Positions 22,703 through 30,600 of a stretch of DNA of 64,000 bases are shown here, one piece after another. The notes under the pieces are model-generated. The model searched no databases, was not told the origin of the DNA, and worked only from the letters and a program-made list of their open reading frames with translations. Source of the stretch: Mycobacterium sp. shizuoka-1. Lineage in GTDB: Bacteria > Actinomycetota > Actinomycetes > Mycobacteriales > Mycobacteriaceae. A program made the translations under genes and the position numbers. The stretch covers positions 53,487 to 117,486 of the forward strand of contig NZ_BEWG01000024.1 of the NCBI RefSeq assembly GCF_002723835.1. Reading direction: 5' to 3'. Every line of letters starts with the position of its first letter. Position 1 is the stretch's first letter.

Positions 22703-23977
22703 TCAGTGCTTCTCGGGTGTCCAGGTCGCGGGCAGGCTGTTGATGCCGTTGATGAAGTTGGCGATCTGGAATTCGGGCTGCGGTGCGCAGATGTCCGGGA
22801 TGCGGGTGTAGACCTCGGTCAGCAACGAGCGCAGCATGGTCCTGGCCAGTGCCGCACCAAGGCAGAAGTGCGGCCCACCGCCACCGAAGGCGATGTGCGG
22901 GTTGGGGTTACGCGTGATGTCGAAGGTGAACGGATCGGTGAACACCGTCTCGTCGCGGTTGCCCGAGATGTACCACAACACCACCTTGTCGCCGGCCTTG
23001 ATCTCCGAGCCGCGCACGGTGACGTCCTGGGTTGCGGTGCGCCGCATGTGCAGCAACGGCGACGACCACCGCAGCACCTCCTCGACCGCGGTGTCGATCC
23101 GCCCGTCGACGTCCTCGATGAGGAGCGCTTTCTGTTCGGGGAACCGGGAGAACGTGTAGATGGCCTGCGCCGAGGCGTGCCGGGTGGTGTCGTTGGAGGC
23201 GACGGCCAGCAGGACGAAGAACGCCTTGAGCTCCTCGTCGGTCATCTTCTTGCCGTCGAACTCGGCCTGCACCATCCAGGTCAGCAGATCGTCGCCGGGG
23301 TTGGTCCGGCGCTGGGGGATGAGCTCGGCAGCGACCGCGTGCAGGTCCATCACGGCACCCATGAAGAGTTCCAATTCGCCCTGGTCGCCCCGGATCCGCG
23401 GGTCCGTCCAGCCCAGCAGGCGCTGGGCGGCGTCGGTCGCCTTGTCGCAGATCTCGCCGGGCGGCAGGCCGAAGAAGCTTCCGAAGATTCGCGCGGGCAG
23501 CTTGACGGAGACCAGTTCGACGAAGTCGCCCTCGCCGAGGTGGGACATCTCGGTGACCAGATCCCGTGCGTGGCCCCGGATCCAGCCCTCCAGCCTGCGC
23601 ATGTTCTTCGGCTTGAACGCTTCCATGGTGATGCCGCGCAACTGGGCGTGCCGGGGGGCGTCCATGGCGATGAAGGACTGGGCGACCTCGATCGCCTCGG
23701 GAGCGAAGTCCTCCATCGTGATGCCCGCCGCCGAGGAGAAGATCTCCGGATGGCGGCTGGCCATCCGGATGTCCTCCTGCGTGGTCAGCGACCAGAAGCC
23801 TTTGGTGTTCAATTCCGGGGGCAACAGGTCGGATTCAGCAGGCCGGCTCCACGGCACCGGGTTCTGTTTGCGCAGCACGGCGAACGCCTGATCGCGCTCG
23901 TCGGGGTGCTGGGTCCAGAACGACCGGGCACTCAGGTCGATGTCGCCGTGGGTGGGCGCGGTGGTGGGGGCGGTCAT
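22703..23977 (-). CDS. Cytochrome P450
   Basis: A soluble bacterial P450 of 424 residues. The I-helix oxygen-activation motif is VASNDTTRHA, the ExxR is EEVLRW, and the haem-ligand loop is FGGGGPHFCLGAALAR with the proximal Cys. The N-terminus is hydrophilic, so it is cytosolic. Substrate is not deducible; a lipid or sterol/terpenoid role is common in mycobacteria. It is followed by an alcohol dehydrogenase. A P450-type ferredoxin gene is 2.1 kb away, across the two-component genes, and could supply electrons. Confidence 0.92.
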   Translation of the reverse strand: MTAPTTAPTHGDIDLSARSFWTQHPDERDQAFAVLRKQNPVPWSRPAESDLLPPELNTKGFWSLTTQEDIRMASRHPEIFSSAAGITMEDFAPEAIEVAQSFIAMDAPRHAQLRGITMEAFKPKNMRRLEGWIRGHARDLVTEMSHLGEGDFVELVSVKLPARIFGSFFGLPPGEICDKATDAAQRLLGWTDPRIRGDQGELELFMGAVMDLHAVAAELIPQRRTNPGDDLLTWMVQAEFDGKKMTDEELKAFFVLLAVASNDTTRHASAQAIYTFSRFPEQKALLIEDVDGRIDTAVEEVLRWSSPLLHMRRTATQDVTVRGSEIKAGDKVVLWYISGNRDETVFTDPFTFDITRNPNPHIAFGGGGPHFCLGAALARTMLRSLLTEVYTRIPDICAPQPEFQIANFINGINSLPATWTPEKH

Positions 23978-24085
23978 CGGCGTCCTCTCGTGGCTGCCGC
24001 GCGCTGGTGTGGTTCACGTCACGTCGGCGTGGACCCATGGTCGCCAGCGGGTCGCCCGGGCGGGACCGGCGCGCGTGCCAATCGG

Positions 24086-24105
24086 TGGCCTGCGCGGGCC
24101 AGCGT
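24086..24105 (-). repeat. Hairpin repeat copy 1, 3' end of the histidine kinase gene
   Basis: The arms TGGCC (24086-24090) and GGCCA (24097-24101) enclose a six-base loop. The 20-base unit matches 18 of 20 bases with the copy at 26351-26370, and both touch the stop codon of a leftward gene. It may be a terminator or mRNA-end structure; there is no T-tract. Confidence 0.6.
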
Positions 24106-25406
24106 CAGGTTCCGACCGGCGTCCGCACCGTCGCGACCAGGCCGCCGCCGTCGCGGGCGGTGAAATCGACGCGGCCGCCCATCGCCTCGACGATCTGCTG
24201 CACGATCCACAGGCCGAGCCCGGCGGTGCCCCGCTGACCGCCGGCGCTGACGTATTTGGCGGTGAGTTCGCCGAGGCTCTCGGTGGGGATGCCCGGCCCG
24301 CGGTCGAGCACCGCGATCACCAAATCGTCACCGTCGCGGTGGCAGGCCACGTCTACCGGAGCGTCGCGGCCGTGCCGGGAGGCGTTCTCCAGCAGATTGG
24401 TCAGCACTCGGCGCAGTCCCTGCGCGTTGAGTACGACCGCGCCGAGATCCCCGGTCACGCTCAGGCGCAGCCGTGGCGGGGTCAGGCCGACCGCATCGGC
24501 GGCTGCGGTGACGATGTCGGCGACGTCGACGCGCCGGACCCGGCCCGAGGAGAAGGTGGGCCGTCTGCTCAGGGCGACGTCGGAGAGCGCCTCGATCATG
24601 TCGGCGAGATGGTGCACGTGCCGGTCGGCCAGCCGCAGGCTGGTCTCGCGGTCCGCCGGCGACATCGGCGCTCCGGCGGTCAGGGCGCTCATCAACGCTT
24701 CGAGCGAGGCAATCGGGGTGCGGAACTCGTGCACCAGGACCTGCAGCCCGTCCTGCTGGGACTGATAGGCGCGCAGCAACCGGGCTCGCAGGTCGCGCTC
24801 CTCCTCGGCGGCGGCGTGTTCGGCCTCGGCCTCCACCAGCGCGCGGACCCGCGACCGGTGCTCGCGTTCGGCCAGCGCCGCCAGGCCCGCGGTGATGATC
24901 GCGATGCAGACCACGAAGAACGCCCACCAGCCGGTCTGCACCGCCGGGGCGATGGTGAACGGCGTCGTGGGCGACGTGGTCAGCGCGATCGGGATGAACG
25001 CCGCGCTGAACAGCACGGCCGCGGCCAGCGCCTCGGCGAACGACAGCCGTGCCGCCGAGGCCACGATGACCGCGACCGGTACCGCCACCACCGGGCTGTA
25101 CGCACCGCCGGTGAGCGCCACCACCGCGAGGGTGAAGCCGGCATCCAGCATCGTGATCAGCACCGAGTAGCGGGTGCGCCGCACTTCCAACTGGGCGTTG
25201 GCCAGCAATATGGCGGCGTACAGCAGTGCGGCGCCCAGGACCGCGAACGTCGCAGGAGCGTGCTGGCGGGCCCAGGCGGGACCGACGAGCAGGACGACAC
25301 CGATGGACACCACGATCGCGGTGCGCACCGCGACCACGATCCGGGCCAGTGCGTAGCCGTCGTCGGTTTCGGTCAGACGATCGAGCGGTCTCACCCGGCT
25401 GACCAT
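24105..25406 (-). CDS. Membrane sensor histidine kinase
   Basis: A 433-residue sensor kinase. Five to six hydrophobic segments (about 20-190) form the sensor, then a coiled coil rich in EAEAEHAAAEEER. The H-box is VHEFRTPIASLEAL with the phospho-His. The HATPase domain has NLLENASRHG, DRGPGIP and GTAGLGLWIV. No extracellular loop is large. The start at ATG 25406 is only 24 bases from the ATG of the divergent regulator gene and has no clear ribosome-binding site, so a shorter start or leaderless start is possible. It pairs with the regulator at 25455. Confidence 0.85.
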   Translation of the reverse strand: MVSRVRPLDRLTETDDGYALARIVVAVRTAIVVSIGVVLLVGPAWARQHAPATFAVLGAALLYAAILLANAQLEVRRTRYSVLITMLDAGFTLAVVALTGGAYSPVVAVPVAVIVASAARLSFAEALAAAVLFSAAFIPIALTTSPTTPFTIAPAVQTGWWAFFVVCIAIITAGLAALAEREHRSRVRALVEAEAEHAAAEEERDLRARLLRAYQSQQDGLQVLVHEFRTPIASLEALMSALTAGAPMSPADRETSLRLADRHVHHLADMIEALSDVALSRRPTFSSGRVRRVDVADIVTAAADAVGLTPPRLRLSVTGDLGAVVLNAQGLRRVLTNLLENASRHGRDAPVDVACHRDGDDLVIAVLDRGPGIPTESLGELTAKYVSAGGQRGTAGLGLWIVQQIVEAMGGRVDFTARDGGGLVATVRTPVGT

Positions 25407-25454
25407 AAGGTTGGCGCTACCATCGCGGCAATGAAAGCCGGGGGAGCCAAGATC

Positions 25455-26111
25455 GTGGTGGTCATCGTCGACGACCACGAGCTGTTCGCCCAGGGGCTGG
25501 CCCTGCTGCTCACCCGCGAATGGGGCGAGTTGTTCACCGTCGGAGGCCAGACGACGTATGTCGAAGAGGCGGCCGATCTGGTCGCCGCGTGTGCGGCCGA
25601 CGTCGCGATCATCGATCTGACCATGCCGCCGCTGGGTGGGGTGGCCGCGATCCAGCACGTCAAGGCCCGCCACCCCACGACCCGCATCCTGGCTCTGTCC
25701 GGCACCGACGACCGAGGGCTGGCCGAGGAGGCACTGCGGGCCGGTGCCGACGGGTTTTTGCCCAAGACGGCACGGCCCGAAGCGCTGGCCGGCCCACTGT
25801 GGACGATCGCCGAAGGCCTGTGCGTGGTGGACCGGACGCTGCTCGACGCGCTGCTCAGCAGTACCCGCAGGCCGCCGTCGGCGCTGCTGGCCGGTCTGTC
25901 CGACCAGGATCTGCGGCTGTGGACGTTGCTCGCGACCGGCATGGAGACCACCGACATCGCGGCCCGGATGCTGGTCTCGGAGCGCACCGCCAAGCGGATG
26001 GTCGCAGCGCTGCTGCACAAGCTGGGCGTCACCAACCGGATCGCCGCGGCGGCCATGGCGGGCCGCTACCGCCTACTCGACGACCTTGCTGAGGCCGACC
26101 GGCTCAGCTGA
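25455..26111 (+). CDS. NarL/FixJ-family response regulator
   Basis: A 218-residue regulator. The receiver domain (about 1-120) starts VVVIVDDHELFAQG and has the phosphoacceptor Asp in IIDLTMPPLGG; the LuxR-type helix-turn-helix is at the end (LSDQDLRLWTLLATGMETTDIAARMLVSERTAKRMVAALLHK split over two segments). GTG 25455 is preferred because GGGGGAG lies eight bases upstream; ATG 25431 would leave only 24 bp to the kinase start. It probably controls its own kinase and nearby genes. Confidence 0.85.
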   Translation: MVVIVDDHELFAQGLALLLTREWGELFTVGGQTTYVEEAADLVAACAADVAIIDLTMPPLGGVAAIQHVKARHPTTRILALSGTDDRGLAEEALRAGADGFLPKTARPEALAGPLWTIAEGLCVVDRTLLDALLSSTRRPPSALLAGLSDQDLRLWTLLATGMETTDIAARMLVSERTAKRMVAALLHKLGVTNRIAAAAMAGRYRLLDDLAEADRLS

Positions 26112-26295
26112 CCGTGATCGCCAGTGCCGGACACATCGCGGCGGCCCGGATCGCCCGCTCGCGTTCGGATTCGGGTGGATCGGTGTCGGACACCACCACC
26201 TGTGTGGCGCCGTCGGGCAGGTCGAACAGTTCCGGTGCGGCCATCAGGCACTGCCCGTGGCCCTCACACAGGGCGTAGTCGACGGTGATGTGCAT
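26104..26295 (-). CDS. P450-type ferredoxin (probable [3Fe-4S])
   Basis: A 63-residue ferredoxin. Cluster residues are in CEGHGQC (C10, C16, with a His at the position where a fourth Cys would sit) and a distal CP near residue 55. This CxxHxxC pattern is typical of the [3Fe-4S]-type ferredoxins that feed electrons to mycobacterial P450s. It is not next to the P450 but 2.1 kb away; between them lie the two-component genes. Its stop overlaps the response regulator end by eight bases (convergent). Confidence 0.88.
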   Translation of the reverse strand: MHITVDYALCEGHGQCLMAAPELFDLPDGATQVVVSDTDPPESERERAIRAAAMCPALAITVS

Positions 26296-26350
26296 GGCGC
26301 CAGTATTCGCCGCTGTCGCGGCCGTGCGGCGGGCCGTTCGCGCCAGATGT

Positions 26351-26370
26351 TGGCCTGCCCGGGCCAGCGC
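26351..26370 (-). repeat. Hairpin repeat copy 2, 3' end of kdpE
   Basis: Arms TGGCC (26351-26355) and GGCCA (26362-26366) with a six-base loop, abutting the kdpE stop codon. It is nearly identical to the copy at 24086-24105. A role as terminator of kdpFABCDE is likely but not shown. Confidence 0.6.
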
Positions 26371-27057
26371 TCACTGCTCGAAGCGGTAGCCCATCCCGGC
26401 CTCGGTGAGCAGATGACGCGGATGTGAGGGGTCGTCTTCGAGCTTGCGGCGCAGCTGCGCCAGGTACACCCGCAGATAGTGGGTCTCCTTGGCGTAGGCC
26501 GGGCCCCACACCTCTTTGAGCAACTCCTCGCGGCCCACCAGCTTGCCGCGGTTGCGCACCAGCATCTCGAGCATGCCCCACTCGGTGGGGGTGAGGTGGA
26601 CCTCGGCGCCGTTCTTGATCACCTTCTTGGCGGCCAGATCAACGGTGAACGAATCGGTTTCGACCACCGGCTCGTCGGTCTCCGACGCCGCTGCACCGCG
26701 GCGCACCGCGGCGCGCAGCCGGGCCAGGAATTCGTCCATCCCGAACGGTTTGGTCACGTAGTCGTCGGCGCCCGCGTCGAGTGCGTCGACCTTCTCGGCG
26801 GAGTCGGTGCGGGCCGACAACACGATCACCGGCGCGGTCAGCCAGCCGCGCAACCCGCCGAGCACCTCGATACCGTCCATGTCGGGCAGCCCGAGGTCGA
26901 GCACGATCACGTCAGGCCGGTGTTCGGCGGCCGCCTTCAACGCTCCTGCTCCGGTCGCGGCGGTGATCACCTCGTAGCCGCGCACGCTCAGATTGATCCG
27001 TAACGCCCGCAGGATCTGCGGCTCGTCGTCGATCACCAGCACCTTGACCTTGCTCAC
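26371..27057 (-). CDS. kdpE: Response regulator KdpE
   Basis: The regulator of the potassium operon. The 228-residue OmpR-type protein has a receiver (VLVIDDEPQILRAL, phosphoacceptor in VLDLGLPDMDG) and a winged-helix domain (HLTPTEWGMLEMLVRNRGKLV, ending GMGYRFEQ). The GTG start directly abuts the kdpD stop with no gap, so translation is probably coupled. In M. tuberculosis kdpDE is divergent from kdpFABC; here all six genes run together. Confidence 0.95.
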   Translation of the reverse strand: MSKVKVLVIDDEPQILRALRINLSVRGYEVITAATGAGALKAAAEHRPDVIVLDLGLPDMDGIEVLGGLRGWLTAPVIVLSARTDSAEKVDALDAGADDYVTKPFGMDEFLARLRAAVRRGAAASETDEPVVETDSFTVDLAAKKVIKNGAEVHLTPTEWGMLEMLVRNRGKLVGREELLKEVWGPAYAKETHYLRVYLAQLRRKLEDDPSHPRHLLTEAGMGYRFEQ

Positions 27058-29685
27058 TCACCGGCCCTCCGCAGCCAGATCGACGATCACGGTCAGTCCA
27101 CCGCCGGGGGTGTCGGTGGCCGAGATCGTCCCGCCCATCGCCTCGACAAACCCCTTCGCCACTGAAAGGCCCAGTCCGACACCGTGTTTGTTGTTGCGGT
27201 CACCGAGGCGCTGGAACGGCTCGAAGAGCTGCTCCTCGGTGCCGCGGGGCACGCCAGGCCCCTCGTCGACGACGTTGATCAACATCCGCGTGCCCACCTG
27301 GGCGGCGTTGACCCGCACCGTGCTGTCTGGGGCGTAGCGCAGGGCGTTGTCGATCAGGTTGGCCAGCACCCGCTCCAGCAGCCCGGCGTCGGCCAGTGCG
27401 ACCGCGTCGCCGACGTCGACTTTCACCCGGTCCAAGCCGGAGGCGGCGAACCCGGTCGATCCGCGGCCGATGGACAGCAGTGCCCGCTGCACCGCCTCCT
27501 CGAGGTAGACGCGCTTGAGTTCGGGGCGCACCACCCCGGCCGCCAGCCGCGAGGAGTCCAGCAGGTTGTCCACCAGCGCGGTCAGCTGGTCGACCGATTC
27601 CTCCACGGTGGCAAGCAGTTCGGCGGTGTCCTCCGCGGAGAAGTCGATGTCGTCGGCGCGCAGGCTCGACACCGCGGCCTTGGCCCCGGCCAGTGGGGTG
27701 CGCAGGTCATGGCTGACCGCCGACAGCAGGGAGCGGCGCAGTTCGTCGGCCTTCTCGATGGCTTCGGCCTTGCTGGCTTCGGCCGCCAGTTCCCGCTGGC
27801 GCACCAGCCCGGCGGCTTGTTTGGCGACGGCGGTCAGCACCCGGCGGTCCCGGGCGGGCAGGCTGCGTCCGGACATCAGCATCCAGAATTCGTCGTCTCC
27901 GACTTCGATTGCGGTGTCGGAGGATTCGACGGTGACGCACGGATCCTGGCCCACGCATGCGATGATCTGCTCATCCTCGCCACGCACCCGCAGCATACTG
28001 ACCGCGCGCTGCGAATAGGTTTCGCGCACCCGTTCCAACAGGGTCTCCAGATCCGCGCCGCGCAACACCGATCCGGCGAACAGGGTCAGCAGCTCGGCTT
28101 CCTGGGAGGCGTGCCGGGCCTCGCGCTGCCGGCTTGCCGCGCGGTCGACCAATACGGCGACCGCGACCGCCAGCATCAACAGGACCAGCTCGGTGACCGC
28201 GGCGTCGGGTTCGGCGATGGTGAACGTATAGCGCGGCTCGGTCAGGAAATAGTTGAGCAGCAGACCCGACAGCATGGCAGACAGAACTGCCGGTGCGACC
28301 CCGCCAAGCAGTGCCACGATCAGCACGCCGACGACGAAAACGGCGCTTTCACCGCCGATGGTCAGGTACTTGTCGAGGAACAACGCAGTCACCGCGCAGA
28401 TGACCGAGGGCACGATGACGGCGGCGAGCCAGGAGATCACCCGGCGCTCACGCGGCGACGCCGAGCGCACCGAGAATCCGCGTTTGGACTCTTCGTGGGT
28501 GACCATGTGGACGTCGATCTTGCCGGAATCCTGGACGATCGCCGCGCCGATGCCCTCGTCGAAGATGCGGGCCCACCGCGACCGCCGCGACGTGCCGATC
28601 ACCAGCTGGGTCGCGTTCATCTCACGGGCGAAGTCCAGCAACGACTTTCCCACGTCGTCGCCGACGACGGTGTGCACGGTGGCGCCCAGGCTGGCGGCCA
28701 GCTCGCGGACCTTGCCCATCTGCGGGGCACTCACCCCCGACAATCCGTCCCCGCGCGCCACGTGCACGATCATCAGCTCGGCGCTGGACTTGGAGGCGAT
28801 CCGGGACGCCCTGCGCACCAACGTCTCCGACTCCGATCCACCGGTGACGGCCACGACGACGCGTTCGCGTGCCTCCCAGGTCGCGGTGATCTTGTTGTCG
28901 GCGCGATATTTGGCCAGGGCGGCGTCGACCTGATCGGCCAGCCACAGCAGCGCCAGCTCTCGTAGTGCGGTCAGGTTGCCGCGCCGGAAGTAGTTCGACA
29001 GGGCGGCGTCGACCTTCTCGGGCGCGTAGACGTTGCCATGAGAAAGCCTGCGGCGCAAGGCCTCGGGTGTGATATCCACCAACTCGATCTGTGACGCGCT
29101 GCGGACGATCTCGTCCGGCACGGTCTCCTGCTGCTCGATGCCGGTGATCTGTGCGACGACATCGTTGAGGCTTTCCAGGTGCTGGACGTTGACCGTGGAG
29201 ATCACGGAGATCCCGGCGTCGAGCAGTTCTTCGATGTCCTGCCAGCGTTTGGGATTCTTGCTGCCTGGCGTGTTGGTGTGGGCGAGTTCGTCGACGAGGA
29301 CGACCTGCGGCGAGCGGGCCAGCACGGCAGGCACGTCGAGCTCGGGGAATCGGCTGCCGCGGTAATCGATGTGGCGCGGCGGGATGATCTCGATGCCTGC
29401 CAAAAGTTCGGCGGTCTTCTTGCGGCCGTGGGTCTCGACGACGGCCGCCACCAGGTCGGTTCCGCGTTCGATCCGCCGGTGCGCCTCGCCGAGCATGGCG
29501 AAGGTCTTGCCCACCCCGGGAGCTGCGCCGAGGTAGATGCGCAGCTCGCCTCGTTTGGGCTTGTGGCCTTTGGGGGCGGGCTGCGCGTCACTCTCGGATG
29601 CGGCGTCCGGCGGCGGTTCGCCGCCGGACGTCACGCGTGGGGGTTGGAGGGAGTCCACGCCTCTATTATTCGCAGATCGATCCAC
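27058..29685 (-). CDS. kdpD: Osmosensitive potassium sensor kinase KdpD
   Basis: Membrane sensor kinase of 875 residues that detects low potassium. The KdpD-specific N-terminal domain has a Walker A motif (GAAPGVGKT) and DELAHTNTPGSKN; a universal-stress-protein-like part follows (about 245-375). Four hydrophobic segments lie at about 415-515, then the H-box SHDLRTPLAG, NLIDNALRYA, DEGPGVP and GVGLGLSV. GTG 29685 gives a 45-residue N-terminal extension; GTG 29658 is an alternative. It lies eight bases after kdpC. Confidence 0.95.
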   Translation of the reverse strand: MDRSANNRGVDSLQPPRVTSGGEPPPDAASESDAQPAPKGHKPKRGELRIYLGAAPGVGKTFAMLGEAHRRIERGTDLVAAVVETHGRKKTAELLAGIEIIPPRHIDYRGSRFPELDVPAVLARSPQVVLVDELAHTNTPGSKNPKRWQDIEELLDAGISVISTVNVQHLESLNDVVAQITGIEQQETVPDEIVRSASQIELVDITPEALRRRLSHGNVYAPEKVDAALSNYFRRGNLTALRELALLWLADQVDAALAKYRADNKITATWEARERVVVAVTGGSESETLVRRASRIASKSSAELMIVHVARGDGLSGVSAPQMGKVRELAASLGATVHTVVGDDVGKSLLDFAREMNATQLVIGTSRRSRWARIFDEGIGAAIVQDSGKIDVHMVTHEESKRGFSVRSASPRERRVISWLAAVIVPSVICAVTALFLDKYLTIGGESAVFVVGVLIVALLGGVAPAVLSAMLSGLLLNYFLTEPRYTFTIAEPDAAVTELVLLMLAVAVAVLVDRAASRQREARHASQEAELLTLFAGSVLRGADLETLLERVRETYSQRAVSMLRVRGEDEQIIACVGQDPCVTVESSDTAIEVGDDEFWMLMSGRSLPARDRRVLTAVAKQAAGLVRQRELAAEASKAEAIEKADELRRSLLSAVSHDLRTPLAGAKAAVSSLRADDIDFSAEDTAELLATVEESVDQLTALVDNLLDSSRLAAGVVRPELKRVYLEEAVQRALLSIGRGSTGFAASGLDRVKVDVGDAVALADAGLLERVLANLIDNALRYAPDSTVRVNAAQVGTRMLINVVDEGPGVPRGTEEQLFEPFQRLGDRNNKHGVGLGLSVAKGFVEAMGGTISATDTPGGGLTVIVDLAAEGR

Positions 29686-29693
29686 CGCTCGGA

Positions 29694-30599
29694 TCAGCTC
29701 TTCATCGGGAACTTCTGGTCCAGCGCAATGTTGAGCTCGAGGACGTTGACACGCGGTTCACCGAACACACCAAGTGTGCGACCGTCGGAGTGCTCCGCGA
29801 CCAGGGCCCGAACCTGATCGGCGCTGACGCCGCGGGTCTTGGCGACCCTGGCGATCTGCAGATCGGCGTAGGCAGGGGAGATGTTCGGATCCAGCCCGCT
29901 GCCGCTGGCGGTCACCGCGTCGGCGGGAACCGCCGGATCGGCTGCGGCGCCCTTGATCGGCACGATCTGGCCGATCGAGTAATCCTCGCCGAACCTGGCG
30001 CATTCCACCCGCACACCCTCGTAGGTGGCCAGGAACGGACGCGCGGTGGTCTGGCACGGCTCGTTGACGCTGACAACCTTGGTCGGGTTCACGACGTTGC
30101 CGCCGGCGTCACGGGGACCGATGACCGACAGCACCGCGCCTACGCCGTCGCCGGTGCAGAACGGGCGCTTGCCGTCGACGCCCTCGAGGTCACCAACGGC
30201 CTTGCTGCGCGAGCACACCAGGGTCAGCAGGCTGGCCTTGTACCCGTTGTCATCCTCGGGCAGCGACGGATCGGCGGGGGTGTCGACGATGCTCTCCGGG
30301 CCCAGGTTCGACGCGCCGGTGGAAAGCGGGTCGTAGCCGGCGCCGGCGGCCGAGGGCCGGCTCTGAAAATACTGCGGCAGTGCATTGCCTTTGTCGTCGG
30401 TGAACAGCTGCCCGATCAGGCTGGAGCCCACAGGCTTTCCGTTCACCTCGAGGATCGAACCGTCGGCTTTGTCCTTGAGGCCGGGAATCTGGGCTACCAG
30501 CCAGATGAACAGCGGGTAGCCGATCCCGACGATGACGGTGAGCACCAGCAGCGCCCGCAGCGCGGCCCAGTGTTGACGTAGGAGACCGGAGAAACTCAT
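29694..30599 (-). CDS. kdpC: KdpC subunit, long form with an inserted domain
   Basis: Membrane-anchored subunit that stabilises the KdpFABC ATPase. An N-terminal transmembrane segment (about 14-36) precedes the conserved YFQSRPSA and the signature AVTASGSGLDPNISP, with EPRVNVLELN at the end. The protein is 301 residues against about 190 in E. coli and M. tuberculosis. The difference is an insert at about 105-222, with four Cys (129, 148, 182, 200), lying outside the membrane. Neighbouring subunits keep normal lengths, so this is not a frame error. Confidence 0.92.
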   Translation of the reverse strand: MSFSGLLRQHWAALRALLVLTVIVGIGYPLFIWLVAQIPGLKDKADGSILEVNGKPVGSSLIGQLFTDDKGNALPQYFQSRPSAAGAGYDPLSTGASNLGPESIVDTPADPSLPEDDNGYKASLLTLVCSRSKAVGDLEGVDGKRPFCTGDGVGAVLSVIGPRDAGGNVVNPTKVVSVNEPCQTTARPFLATYEGVRVECARFGEDYSIGQIVPIKGAAADPAVPADAVTASGSGLDPNISPAYADLQIARVAKTRGVSADQVRALVAEHSDGRTLGVFGEPRVNVLELNIALDQKFPMKS

Positions 30600-30600
30600 G

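Noticed and set aside
23940..25454. Long upstream extension of the response regulator (723 codons)
   Set aside because: It runs antisense through the histidine kinase and P450 start. Only the last 218 residues look like a protein, and a good ribosome-binding site precedes GTG 25455.
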